Assembly (NCBI RefSeq): GCF_029109325.1
Contig: NZ_JAQKQJ010000012.1
Span: 1 to 64,000 of the forward strand
Source of the DNA: Nodosilinea sp. PGN35
GTDB taxonomy: Bacteria; Cyanobacteriota; Cyanobacteriia; Phormidesmidales; Phormidesmidaceae
Length of the DNA stretch: 64,000 nt
Direction of reading: 5' to 3'
Part shown: positions 34,105-42,148 of the stretch, one piece after another
How positions within the stretch are numbered: position 1 is the first letter of the stretch
Layout: every line of letters starts with the position of its first letter
The notes under the pieces: generated by a model
The model's database searches: none
Told to the model about the DNA's origin: nothing
Seen by the model: the letters and a program-made list of their open reading frames with translations, nothing else
Position numbers and translations under genes: made by a program

Positions 34105-35430
34105 CTACCCCCCCAGGGCCTCAATGGCGTCGGCACGGGTGGGCAGGGCGGCGGTGAGAACGGTGCAGCCCGTCGCGGTGATCTGCACGTCGTTTTCAAT
34201 GCGGATACCGCGCACGTCCTGAAATGCCGCTAAGCGGCTCCAGTTCACGGCGTCGTCGTACTGGCCCGACCGCCGGGCCGGGCCTAAAATGCCGGGCACC
34301 TGGTAAAAGCCAGGCTCAATGGTGACTACCATGCGGGCCGCCAGGGGCCGGTCGAGGCGAAGAAACTTGAGCCCAAAGCGATCGCTGCGCGATCGCCCCG
34401 GTGCGTAGCCCGCCACATCCCCCAGATCTTCCATATCGTGGACATCTAGCCCCAGCAGGTGCCCCACCCCGTGGGGAAAGAACAGGGCATGGATATCGCG
34501 CTCCACCAGGGCATCTGCATCTCCTCGAAGCACATTGAGGTCAACCAGCCCCGCCGCCAGGGTGCGGCAGGCCAGCAGGTGCAGGGCGCGGTACTCAACA
34601 CCGGGGCCAGCGGCGGCAATGCAGGCGTCGTGGGCCGCCAGCACCAGGTCGTAGATGTCGCGCTGGGCAGGGGTAAATCGCCCCGCCACGGGCCAGGTGC
34701 GGGTAATGTCGGCGGCCCAGCCGCTGGGGGCCTCGGCCCCGACGTCGGCCAGCAGCAGGTCGCCCGGTGTGAGGGGGTGGTGGTACTGCTCGTTGTGGAG
34801 CACTTCGCCGTGGACGGTGACGATGCTGTTGTAGGCGCAGGCCATGCCCTGGCCCACAATCACCTGCTCCATGGCGGCCCGCACCTGGGCTTCGGTGGTG
34901 GCCCCAGGGGTGGCGGCCATACCGGCTTGGTGGGCGGCGACCGAAACCGCTGCTGCCTGTTTAATTTGCTCTAGGGCGTAGTCGTCGTGGTACAGCCGCA
35001 GGGCCACCAGGGCTTTGATCAGCGCGGCACTGTCCGGGGAGTCAGTATCGGTTTGAGAGGGCAGAGTCGCGGCGTCGGCCAGGTAGGGCGCTAGGTTTTG
35101 GTAGGGATAGGCGGCGTCGGCTCCAATTTCAGCGGCGATCGCATCTCGGCTGGGGCTCGGCCCGTGCCACAGGGCTGCCTCAGGGGACGTGTCATCCATA
35201 AACAGCGTCAGCTGCCCCCCGGCCAGGTGAATGGCGGCGCGGGCCAGGGGCAGGCCCGCGAAGTACAAAAAATGGCTGCTGGCCCGAAAGGGATAGGTGT
35301 TGGCCGGAAAGTTGCGCGCCACCGCCTGCCCCGCCCACAGCACCACTGGCCCCGGATAGATCTCGGCCAGGCGATCGCGGCGCTGCCGAAGCACCGTAGC
35401 CAGGGGTAACAGGGCGGTCTGAGGGGGCAT
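34105..35430 (-). CDS. Xaa-Pro aminopeptidase (M24B family)
   Basis: A 441-residue dimetal peptidase that removes N-terminal residues before proline. An N-terminal creatinase-type domain (about 1-170, NTYPFRASSHFLYFAGL) is followed by the pita-bread catalytic domain with all metal ligands in place: LLADVGAEA and DITRTWPV (aspartates), HGVGHLLGLDVHDMED (histidine), TIEPGFY and RIENDVQI (glutamates). ATG at 35430 is chosen; the codon at 35436 is TTG. The protein is cytoplasmic with no signal peptide. It stands alone. Confidence 0.94.
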   Translation of the reverse strand: MPPQTALLPLATVLRQRRDRLAEIYPGPVVLWAGQAVARNFPANTYPFRASSHFLYFAGLPLARAAIHLAGGQLTLFMDDTSPEAALWHGPSPSRDAIAAEIGADAAYPYQNLAPYLADAATLPSQTDTDSPDSAALIKALVALRLYHDDYALEQIKQAAAVSVAAHQAGMAATPGATTEAQVRAAMEQVIVGQGMACAYNSIVTVHGEVLHNEQYHHPLTPGDLLLADVGAEAPSGWAADITRTWPVAGRFTPAQRDIYDLVLAAHDACIAAAGPGVEYRALHLLACRTLAAGLVDLNVLRGDADALVERDIHALFFPHGVGHLLGLDVHDMEDLGDVAGYAPGRSRSDRFGLKFLRLDRPLAARMVVTIEPGFYQVPGILGPARRSGQYDDAVNWSRLAAFQDVRGIRIENDVQITATGCTVLTAALPTRADAIEALGG

Positions 35431-35669
35431 AGACAACCAAAGCCAACGACCTCTTTAGTCTGCCACAGCACACCAGCCCTGGAGAGTCAGCCAGTTTGGC
35501 AATCTAAATCTAGCGTTAACCCGCCAACGTCAGGGGTTAACCCCAAAGTTGAGGAACATCCCTTAAAATAAAACTATAAATTAATCTTTTGTGAATTCTT
35601 GGTTTAAATATCAGTTCAAATGAACTATTGTTGGATCTATAACGGCTAGCCTATTTCAGGTGCAGCGCT

Positions 35670-35987
35670 ATGGCTTCCTTAACGATTCGGCCAGGGTCAC
35701 GGGTTCGCCTCAAGGGTCAAGACGACCACATACCCGATTTTGTAGTAGTGCGGTGCGATCGCGATCGCTGCTGGGTGCGCCAGCTAGACTGGGCTCTCGG
35801 TACCGAAATCAACGTCAGCTTCAAGCAGCTTTTGGTGCCGCCTGAGGCCGGTTCAACCCTGACTGTGGCCATGGCCAAGCAGGTCAAAGCGTCGGGTCTG
35901 CTGGCGAGGCACGGCGACTACCGGGCCGGCGACAACGTCGTCTATATGGATGCCTACCGTCGCCGCCAGGCTCCCCAAGAGCGGTAG
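35670..35987 (+). CDS. Small conserved cyanobacterial protein, possibly SH3-like
   Basis: A 105-residue basic protein. It starts MASLTIRPGSRVRLKGQ, then DFVVVRCDRDRCWVRQLDW and a C-terminal RAGDNVVYMDAYRRRQ. The short strands and the RPGSRVRL beginning suggest a small beta-barrel of the SH3 or KOW kind, but this is inference. It has two cysteines (around residues 29 and 34) with no clear metal motif. The AT-rich stretch upstream (35570-35650) probably holds the promoter. Function unknown. Confidence 0.7.
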   Translation: MASLTIRPGSRVRLKGQDDHIPDFVVVRCDRDRCWVRQLDWALGTEINVSFKQLLVPPEAGSTLTVAMAKQVKASGLLARHGDYRAGDNVVYMDAYRRRQAPQER

Positions 35988-36077
35988 CCCCGTAAGCTTA
36001 TCCCCCGTCGCTTACGTGGGCTAAAGCTGCAACGATTCGTTGCGGTTGGCTGCCCCCTGAGGTGTTAGGATGCAGCT

Positions 36078-36255
36078 CTATCGGTTTTAGCGGGGGTCAG
36101 CCGCTAAAGGAAACGGGGAAAGCGCAGCGCAAATCTGCCACTGTCCCGCAGCTGTAAGGCGATTTTAGATTTTAGATTGGCGATTTTGGAGAGTATGCCT
36201 CCAAAATTTAAAACCCAAAATCCAAAATTCTCTGAGTCAGAATGCCCGCCGATGG
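36078..36255 (+). promoter_or_regulatory. Cobalamin riboswitch
   Basis: CTATCGG (36078-36084) pairs with CCGATGG (36249-36255) as the outer stem. Between them is the conserved core: GGGGAAAGC, GCAAATCTGCC, CTGTCCCGCAGCTGTAAGGCG and, after a long variable arm, TGAGTCAGAATGCCCGCC. This is the B12-box pattern of adenosylcobalamin riboswitches. The variable arm (36161-36230) is built from repeat DNA. The 3' outer strand GATGGA (36251-36256) can pair instead with TCCATC (36271-36276), next to a GAGGT ribosome site at 36280-36284; this suggests control of translation. The downstream genes are the 34-codon leader, the unknown protein and DUF1636. Confidence 0.92.
36161..36230. repeat. Repeat-derived hairpin in the riboswitch variable arm
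   Basis: GATTTTAGATTTTAGATTGG at the left and CCAAAATCCAAAATTC at the right form an imperfect stem of about 28 pairs with 7 mismatches. The block TTAGATTGGCGATTTTGG (36172-36189) recurs at 56193-56210 with one change, between two genes. The arm therefore looks like an inserted repeat. Confidence 0.7.
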
Positions 36256-36294
36256 ATGCCCACTCCAATTTCCATCTGCGAGGTACAGGTGATC

Positions 36295-36399
36295 ATGAAT
36301 AGTCTTTGGTTTGCTCTAGGGCATCGTCCCCCTAGATCGCATTTTTTGCTGCCGCATCCTGCCCAACTCATCGGCGGTGGCTGTGCCTACAGACGCTAG
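36295..36399 (+). CDS. Possible 34-codon leader frame under B12 control
   Basis: ATG at 36295 is preceded by GAGGT (10 bases upstream) and closes with TAG at 36397-36399, giving 34 residues (MNSLWFALGHRPPR at the start, LLPHPAQLIGGG in the middle). It overlaps the start of the next gene by 23 bases in another frame, so translational coupling is possible. The riboswitch's alternative hairpin lies right before its ribosome site. It could instead be the true N-terminus of the next protein separated by a frameshift. No homologue is recognised, so confidence is low. Confidence 0.35.
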   Translation: MNSLWFALGHRPPRSHFLLPHPAQLIGGGCAYRR

Positions 36400-36844
36400 C
36401 GTCTGGCAGGGCTCCCTTGGCGACTGGCAGCCGCTGTTTATTCGCGAATACTGGCTGCCCTTGGGCCACATTGCCTGGCAGGGTTTTTTGCAGCAGGGTC
36501 GGGGCCTGGTGCGCTGCGAAGTCTACGCCAGCACCGCCACAGTGGACTGGAGCCGCACGGCGGTTTCCTACAGCGCTCGCTTTGTGCCGGAACGGGACTG
36601 GGCTGCCTGCGGGCACGCCCTTGGCCTAGCCCCCGAGCAGTGGCCCGCTGTGGCAGAGGCCCTAGCAACCTACAACCCTGCTCAAGACGCAATCTTGCTC
36701 CTAATTGGTGATTCGCGTCCCTGCATCAGTTACCTGAAGGGCTGGGCAGTGCCGCCGCCGGAGTGCTCGCGCCAGATGGGCGATTCGCGCAGCCATCCGT
36801 CCCAGACGCGCCAGGCCGAGTTTATCCTCGCCCCAAACCCTTAA
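36377..36844 (+). CDS. Uncharacterised protein downstream of the B12 riboswitch
   Basis: A 155-residue soluble protein. The start is a GTG at 36377 without a good ribosome site; a second GTG lies two codons on. The N-terminal half is aromatic (GSLGDWQPLFIREYWLPLGH), the middle FVPERDWAACGHALGLAPEQW, and the last 40 residues look disordered. Cysteines are few and scattered, with no metal motif. I do not recognise a family. Its position after the cobalamin riboswitch and before a DUF1636 gene suggests a role in B12 or cobalt handling; that is inference only. Confidence 0.6.
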   Translation: MAVPTDASVWQGSLGDWQPLFIREYWLPLGHIAWQGFLQQGRGLVRCEVYASTATVDWSRTAVSYSARFVPERDWAACGHALGLAPEQWPAVAEALATYNPAQDAILLLIGDSRPCISYLKGWAVPPPECSRQMGDSRSHPSQTRQAEFILAPNP

Positions 36845-36916
36845 TTCCTCGGTTTTGTCAGCCGGTCAAGCGGCAGGGTCGGTTGACAGAGCCCGTTCAC
36901 CTATAGTTCGAACCCG

Positions 36917-37342
36917 ATGACTCAACCCACTTTGTTTGTCTGCTCTCTGTGCAAATTTCCGGTGGCTGAGCCCGGCGCGGGAGACACTCCCGGAGGGCAG
37001 CACCTGATTGACCAGATTACTGACTGCCTGAATGCTCAAGCCGACCAGGGGGAAATCATCCTGCAGCCGGTGCGCTGTATGGCCGCCTGCGATCGCGCCT
37101 GCAACGCCGCCCTCAGCGCCCCCGGCAAGCTGACGTTTATCTTTAACGATCTCTCGCCCCACCGGTCGGCCCCCGCCCTGGTCGAGTTTTGTCGCCAGTA
37201 CGCCGCCGCCGCCAGCGGTAAGGTGCCCTACGGGCTGCGATCGCCCGCCATTAAGCAAGCCACCGCCTACGTGCTGCCGCCCCTGGTGGCTGAAAGCGTG
37301 GCGGCGGTGCCGGGATCCATGGCTTCGCCAAGCGCTAGCTAG
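36917..37342 (+). CDS. DUF1636 predicted metal-binding protein
   Basis: A 141-residue protein. FVCSLCKF near the start and RCMAACDRACNAAL near residue 55 give the Cys pairs that mark DUF1636, a thioredoxin-like [2Fe-2S] or metal-binding family often found with cobalamin genes. LTFIFNDLSP and ALVEFCRQYAA are further family landmarks. It follows the unknown gene by 72 bases and is probably in the B12-riboswitch transcript, which supports a link to cobalamin. The exact role is unknown. Confidence 0.82.
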   Translation: MTQPTLFVCSLCKFPVAEPGAGDTPGGQHLIDQITDCLNAQADQGEIILQPVRCMAACDRACNAALSAPGKLTFIFNDLSPHRSAPALVEFCRQYAAAASGKVPYGLRSPAIKQATAYVLPPLVAESVAAVPGSMASPSAS

Positions 37343-37364
37343 CTCAGCACCCGAACTATCTGCC

Positions 37365-37865
37365 TCAGTTTGCAACTGCGATCTCAAACTCCAGCCCAAA
37401 GTCCTGGGCCAAACTACAGCTCTGGTGATCGGTGAGATTCGTATCGCTGAGTTCCAGGTTGTAGAAGCTGACGGTGGGATGGCAAAAATACGGCCCCGCG
37501 TGCCACGTTCCTACCTCTAGCTTGATAAAGCAGCTGCCAGGAATGTGAAACGCGCAAATTTTACTGGGGTCGGGCCGGGCAGCGGCGCTGGCCGGGGCTA
37601 CCGCCATCAGCCAGTCTTTACCCCCGAGCGCTCCTAGGCACTGGGTGCAGCGCTGGTGCCGAGTAATGGTGCGAAACCGGGTGCCTCTGCTCTCTAACGT
37701 CATCAGGTAAAAGCGGGGAATGCCGCCATCGAGCCTGAGTTGGGCATCGCTCGGGCCAAAGATCGCCCCGTCGGCGCTGGGAAAAATTACCTGGCCAAAA
37801 GGGGCAAAGGTCGCTGAGGTGATGGGTTGAGCCGTCAGGGTCTGAAGGGTGAGGCGTGGAGCCAT
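37365..37865 (-). CDS. Ureidoglycolate lyase-family protein (AllA-like)
   Basis: A 166-residue cupin-type protein. FAPFGQVIFPS near residue 22, ITRHQRCTQCLGALGG (about 68), FHIPGSCFIKLEVGTWHAGP and FYNLELSDTNLTDH match the AllA family, which splits ureidoglycolate into glyoxylate and urea in purine breakdown. The histidines in RHQR and TWHAGP fit metal or substrate sites. No other allantoin gene is in the window, so the true substrate may differ. It is convergent with the DUF1636 gene, with stops 22 bases apart. Confidence 0.83.
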   Translation of the reverse strand: MAPRLTLQTLTAQPITSATFAPFGQVIFPSADGAIFGPSDAQLRLDGGIPRFYLMTLESRGTRFRTITRHQRCTQCLGALGGKDWLMAVAPASAAARPDPSKICAFHIPGSCFIKLEVGTWHAGPYFCHPTVSFYNLELSDTNLTDHQSCSLAQDFGLEFEIAVAN

Positions 37866-38079
37866 AGCAACAACTCGGTGCAGCCTCTCACAACGGAAGC
37901 AGCCACTTCATCATAGGTCAAGGTCACTGCCGCCGTGTTGCAATCGAGCCTCAGCAGAGGCTTGAGGGAGATAGCAAAAAGCAGGGTGTCTCTACAGCCG
38001 TAGAAACGCCCTGGTGAATTGTTTGCCTAGTTGTGAATTTCCTATTTGTGTAGTTATGTATCTAAATGAACGGGGCTGG

Positions 38080-38256
38080 TCAATCGACAACGCGCAATCG
38101 CCCCTGGCTGAGCGCTTCATAAACCCGGTTGATCAAGGCGGCGTCGTTGGGGCTGAGATCGCGCTGGGAAAACATGGCCATCAACTGCTGCTGGTCATTT
38201 CGGGTCAGGCGGCGAGCCGCAAACATCCGTTCGATGGTCTGCTCAAGGTTTGACAT
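38080..38256 (-). CDS. Small conserved cyanobacterial protein (58 residues)
   Basis: ATG at 38256, TGA ending at 38080. The protein starts MSNLEQTIERMFAARRLTRN, continues DQQQLMAMFSQRDLSPND and ends INRVYEALSQGRLRVVD. It is all helical with an RxxTRxDQQ-like middle and a final RVVD, a pattern I recall from small conserved cyanobacterial proteins. The high charge and the regular spacing of hydrophobic residues indicate a real product. No partner or function is known. Confidence 0.75.
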   Translation of the reverse strand: MSNLEQTIERMFAARRLTRNDQQQLMAMFSQRDLSPNDAALINRVYEALSQGRLRVVD

Positions 38257-38561
38257 GATAACGCACTCTGATTGGTCGAACCGTGGCTATTCCAGGAAAT
38301 GTGTAACACAACCTGGGTGTTACTCCCGGAAACTATAACGCTTTGTATAGTACCCCGATTTTACCGAGGGTTTCAGGCGGAGGCATCGGCGGGATAACCT
38401 ACTTATTTATCTAAAGTTGTACGCTGGCTGAGGTATAGCTCCGTATTCTCACTGTCAACGCTGGGGGATGGGCCTGGGCGGTCGGCTCTGCCGCAGCACT
38501 GCTCTGAAACCCATGGCTCAGCGGGTATACTCGTGCCATAGGGGTATAGAGTCAATCGCCA
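38257..38561. other. Intergenic stretch between divergent genes
   Basis: 305 bases with the promoters of the 58-residue gene and the gene at 38562. It includes GGTGTTACTCCCGG and ACTATAACGCTTTGTATAGTACC, the latter with an ACTATA/TATAGT inverted pair (around 38331-38351). No other feature is recognised. Confidence 0.4.
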
Positions 38562-39032
38562 ATGCAATACCTGGCCAAGGTTCAAAAAAAAGCATTTTTG
38601 GGGGGAGCAGAGCTGCTGCTGCTGGCCGAACAGACCTCTGACTCGACCTGGACGCTGTTGCCTGCGGAGCGCATTGTTGAAACCACCCGTCTGCTCGCCT
38701 TTCAGGAGGGAAACCTGGTACTGGTAGACCTCGATAACCTCAACCAGATTGTGGCCGTGCAAGATGCCACCCCCTGGGTACTGGGATTAGTCGAGCACTA
38801 TTTGGCCTACGGCGTTACCCCCGAAGCTCTAGAGCAAGAAATTGAGCGCGCTGAACGATGGCGGCAGTCCCTTACCCTTAAAAGTCAGGAAGTCGATCGC
38901 CGCGCCCTCGAAACCGCCGCCCGCCGCGACGAAATTCAGGAGCTAGAGCGCAGCCTGAAGCAGGAGCGCGAAGAGTTAGAAGCCCGCTGGCAGGCGTTGC
39001 AGCAGATGCAGACGGAGGGGGGTGAGGGGTAG
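38562..39032 (+). CDS. Conserved cyanobacterial protein with C-terminal coiled coil
   Basis: A 156-residue soluble protein. The N-terminal 85 residues (LAKVQKKAFLGGAELLLLAEQ, WTLLPAERIVETT, NLVLVDLDNLNQIV) look like a small alpha/beta domain of a cyanobacterial family of unknown function. Residues about 92-150 form a long coiled coil (LEQEIERAERWRQSLTLKSQE onward). The last five codons (EGGEG) and the stop fall in G-rich repeat DNA, so the natural end may have been changed by that repeat. Confidence 0.7.
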   Translation: MQYLAKVQKKAFLGGAELLLLAEQTSDSTWTLLPAERIVETTRLLAFQEGNLVLVDLDNLNQIVAVQDATPWVLGLVEHYLAYGVTPEALEQEIERAERWRQSLTLKSQEVDRRALETAARRDEIQELERSLKQEREELEARWQALQQMQTEGGEG

Positions 39033-39190
39033 GGGGTGGGGAAGGTGGGGAAGAAAAGTTTTGAGTTTTGAATTTTGAGTTTTGAATGTTGTGGGTACGA
39101 CAAAACCCTAAAACTCTCCCCCACCCTCCTCATTCCCCCCATCTCCCCTACCCCCACCCTCCTCCACTCCCTACCCTCAGACGCTTGCCT
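39010..39190. repeat. Composite repeat: G-runs, TTTTGAG tract, C-runs
   Basis: GGAGGGGGGTGAGGGGTAG and similar G-rich sequence lead into TTTTGAGTTTTGAATTTTGA (39059-39089), then a C-rich block of CCCCAC/CTCC units to about 39180. The same parts, in related order, occur inside cobB at 52446-52610. Its left end overlaps the end of the gene at 38562. This is a low-complexity, short-tandem repeat of the kind frequent in filamentous cyanobacteria. Confidence 0.7.
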
Positions 39191-39252
39191 CTGCCCCAAC
39201 ATCCTGATTGAATAGGGTCATTAAAAATGAACTTTTATGACGGGGAGACCCT

Positions 39253-40728
39253 ATGTATATCGTGCAGATTGCTTCGGAATGTGCTCCGGTCATCAAAGCT
39301 GGGGGTCTGGGCGATGTGGTCTACGGTCTCAGCCGCGAGCTAGAAAACCGGGGCCACTGCGTCGAGCTCATTCTGCCCAAGTACGACTGCATGCGGTACG
39401 ACCACATTTGGGGACTGCACGAGGCCTACAACGACCTGGTGGTGCCCTGGTACGGAACTGACATTCGCTGCGATGTGCTCTGCGGCTGGGTGCACGGGCG
39501 GCTGTGCTTCTTTATTGAGCCCAAGTCGTGGGAGATGTTCTTTAACCGGGGCTGCTACTACGGCTGCGATGACGACCCCATGCGGTTTGCCTTCTTTAGC
39601 AAGGCAGCCCTGGAGTTCTTGCTGCGCAGCAACAAGCGCCCCGATGTGATTCACTGCCACGACTGGCAGACCGGGCTGATTCCGGTGATGCTGTTTGAGA
39701 TCTACAAGTACAACGGCATGGAGTTTCAGCGCACGCTGTACACCATTCACAACTTCAAGCACCAGGGCTTTGGCGGCAACGAGATTTTGGCGGCGACGGG
39801 TCTCAACCGGCCGGAGTATTACTTTCAGCCCTACCGACTGCGCGACGACTTTAACCCCTTTGCCATCAACTTTATGAAGGGGGGAATTACCTACGCTAAC
39901 CACGTCAACACGGTATCGCCTTACCACGCCTGGGAGGCCCAGCACACCGACCAGGGGTTTGGCCTGGGGCACACTTTGCACACCAACCAGCACAAGTTTT
40001 CGGGCATTCTAAACGGCATCGACCCGGAGGTGTGGAGCCCGGAGGTGGATCGCTACATTCCCCATCACTACAGTCTGACCACCTTTGAAGATAAGGCGCT
40101 CAACAAGAAAGAACTGCGCGATCGCCTGCTGCTGCGCCAGAGTGACCAACCTCTGATCGCCTTTATTGGTCGGCTAGACGATCAAAAGGGTGTCCATCTC
40201 GTCCACCACGCCATGTACTACGCCCTGGGGCGGGGGGCGCAGTTTGTGCTGCTGGGGTCGGCCACCGAGAAGGGCATCAACGACTGGTTCTGGCATGAAA
40301 AGCTCTTCCTCAACGACAACCCCGACATTCACCTGGAGCTGAGCTTTAATGAGGAGCTGGCCCACCTGATCTATGCCGGGGCCGACATGATTGTGGTGCC
40401 CAGCAACTTTGAGCCCTGCGGTCTCACCCAGATGATCGGCCTGCGGTATGGCACGGTGCCCATTGTGCGCGGCGTGGGTGGCCTGGTCAACACCGTCTTT
40501 GACTGGGACTACGACACCCTGCACGGGCCGGAAGAGCGCAATGGTTTTGTCTTTTTCCAAAACGATACCGTGGCTCTAGAGTCGGCTATGAATCGGGCCT
40601 TTGACATTTGGAACCACGAACCGGCGATCTTTAAGCAAATTGCCCAGCAGGGTATGCAGTATGACTTTTCGTGGAACCATCCGGTGCAGGAGTACGTAAA
40701 TTTGTATGAGTATGTGCGCCATAAGTAG
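39253..40728 (+). CDS. Glycogen synthase (GT5, GlgA2 type)
   Basis: A 491-residue enzyme that extends alpha-1,4-glucan from ADP-glucose in the cytoplasm. The ADP-glucose site KAGGLGDVVYGLSREL is at residues 15-30, HCHDWQTGLIPVML in the N-domain, LNGIDPEVWSP, FIGRLDDQKGVHLV starts the C-domain, and PSNFEPCGLTQMIGLRYGT gives the catalytic glutamate. The sequence is typical of the second cyanobacterial glycogen synthase. ATG at 39253 is preceded by GGGGAG. The gene stands alone; the other glg genes are elsewhere. Confidence 0.94.
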   Translation: MYIVQIASECAPVIKAGGLGDVVYGLSRELENRGHCVELILPKYDCMRYDHIWGLHEAYNDLVVPWYGTDIRCDVLCGWVHGRLCFFIEPKSWEMFFNRGCYYGCDDDPMRFAFFSKAALEFLLRSNKRPDVIHCHDWQTGLIPVMLFEIYKYNGMEFQRTLYTIHNFKHQGFGGNEILAATGLNRPEYYFQPYRLRDDFNPFAINFMKGGITYANHVNTVSPYHAWEAQHTDQGFGLGHTLHTNQHKFSGILNGIDPEVWSPEVDRYIPHHYSLTTFEDKALNKKELRDRLLLRQSDQPLIAFIGRLDDQKGVHLVHHAMYYALGRGAQFVLLGSATEKGINDWFWHEKLFLNDNPDIHLELSFNEELAHLIYAGADMIVVPSNFEPCGLTQMIGLRYGTVPIVRGVGGLVNTVFDWDYDTLHGPEERNGFVFFQNDTVALESAMNRAFDIWNHEPAIFKQIAQQGMQYDFSWNHPVQEYVNLYEYVRHK

Positions 40729-40994
40729 GTAGGCAAGCGCTATGAAGGGAAGGCGCTATGAAGTGTGAGATCAGCGCGGGGCGAAAGCCCCCGCTGCGTT
40801 GAGGCTACCTACTGAGCGCCAGCCAGTGGCGCAGGTTAACCGCGCAAGTTGCAAAATTCCCCTGCTGACCGTTGCTTGACAGTTGTGAAGCTGAGGTATG
40901 ACCGTCCGCCCGACCCTGGGGATCGTTCTGGGGAAATGGGCACGCTTGGGGAAAGGTCTACCACCCAGCGCCCTGAGCGGTGTCTGCTGAATGA

Positions 40995-41837
40995 ATGTCT
41001 GCTGGATCTGACGCCACCCTCTCTAAACTCACTCGCGCCAAGCTCCTCCGGGGACAGGGGGATGCTCTCTATGCTATTGGCCGCCATAGCGAAGCCCTGT
41101 CGCGGTTTCAGGCCGTGCTGGCCCTCAACGATGACGACCACGAGGTGTGGACGCTGCACGGTTTCTGTTTAGCGGCTCTAAAGCAGTTTGAGCCCTCGGT
41201 GGAGAGCTTTAACCAGGCGATCGCCCGCTGCCCGGAGTATGGGCTCGCCTGGCACGGCAAAGGCCACGCCCTGGCCAAGCTCAGCCACTTTGAAGAGGCC
41301 GTCACCCATCTGGAGCGGGCGGTGCAGCTCAGCCCTGGCGACAATAAAGCCTGGTACAACTTGGGTACCGCCCAAAACCAGCTGCGCCGCTACCGCGATG
41401 CCGTAGCCAGCTTTGAGCACAGCCTCAGGCTCAATCCCCAGGATCATCGAGCCCGCTACAACCAGGGAGTAGCCCTCTGCGGCCTACAGCGCTACGATGA
41501 CGCTCTGCTGGTGCTGCGTCAGGCTCTTCTGCAAAAACCCAACGCCCACTATATCTGGAACCAGCAGGGCACGGTGCTGATTCAGATGGGGCGCTACGGG
41601 GAGGCGATCCAAAGTTTTGACAATTCCCTGAACCATCAGCCGCAAAACCCCAACGCCTGGTACGGCAAAGCCCGCGCCTGTGCCATGGCGGGCGATCTGG
41701 AGCAAACCCTGAAAAATCTCTACCGCACCTTTGTGCTCAGTCCCTACATGTATCGGGTGATGGTGCAGATCGACGCCCACTTCGACGGCATGCGCCACCA
41801 CCCCCGCTTTAAAAAACTGGTGGATGGCGCAGAGTAG
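40995..41837 (+). CDS. TPR-repeat protein
   Basis: A 280-residue soluble protein made almost wholly of tetratricopeptide repeats, about six, starting near residue 18 (GDALYAIGRHSEALSRFQAVL) and including AWHGKGHALAKLSHFEEAVTH, AWYNLGTAQNQLRRYRDAV and IWNQQGTVLIQMGRYGEAI. The last 60 residues lie beyond the repeats and hold LEQTLKNLYRTFVLSPYM. TPR stacks bind peptides or partner proteins, so it is probably a scaffold. The ATG at 40995 begins right before repeat one. No partner is suggested by its neighbours. Confidence 0.82.
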   Translation: MSAGSDATLSKLTRAKLLRGQGDALYAIGRHSEALSRFQAVLALNDDDHEVWTLHGFCLAALKQFEPSVESFNQAIARCPEYGLAWHGKGHALAKLSHFEEAVTHLERAVQLSPGDNKAWYNLGTAQNQLRRYRDAVASFEHSLRLNPQDHRARYNQGVALCGLQRYDDALLVLRQALLQKPNAHYIWNQQGTVLIQMGRYGEAIQSFDNSLNHQPQNPNAWYGKARACAMAGDLEQTLKNLYRTFVLSPYMYRVMVQIDAHFDGMRHHPRFKKLVDGAE

Positions 41838-42148
41838 GTGCCTCCGCTGGCCGTTCTAACCAGCGGTCTTAAACCTGTGTTGACCCGCGACGGCGGCTAA
41901 CTCCCCTGGGTACTGGCCAGCTGTGCCGCTAGGGTGGCTTACTATGGTCTTGGAGCCCAAAATGCATCGGGCGCGCTGCAACGGCTTTGGGCAATGCGCT
42001 GGGCTCAGCCGGGGAAAATGTTCCAGTCCAGTCCCTGTTCTAGAGTTCACTGCGCGAACATGCACGGCGATGTCCCTGCGGGATCTCTGTTTCGAATCGG
42101 GGTTTCCCAAGGCGGATTTGGATATTAGACGTTGTCAGGAGCAGGCGA
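41838..42148. other. Intergenic stretch before the ABC exporter gene
   Basis: 311 bases with no recognised gene or RNA. Short frames show no domain. It probably holds the promoter of the gene starting at 42149. Confidence 0.4.

Noticed and set aside
40773..40795. Terminator after glgA
   Set aside because: A GC-rich hairpin with a GAAA loop is visible 45 bases after the stop, but the stem has a bulge and no T-run follows, so I did not list it.
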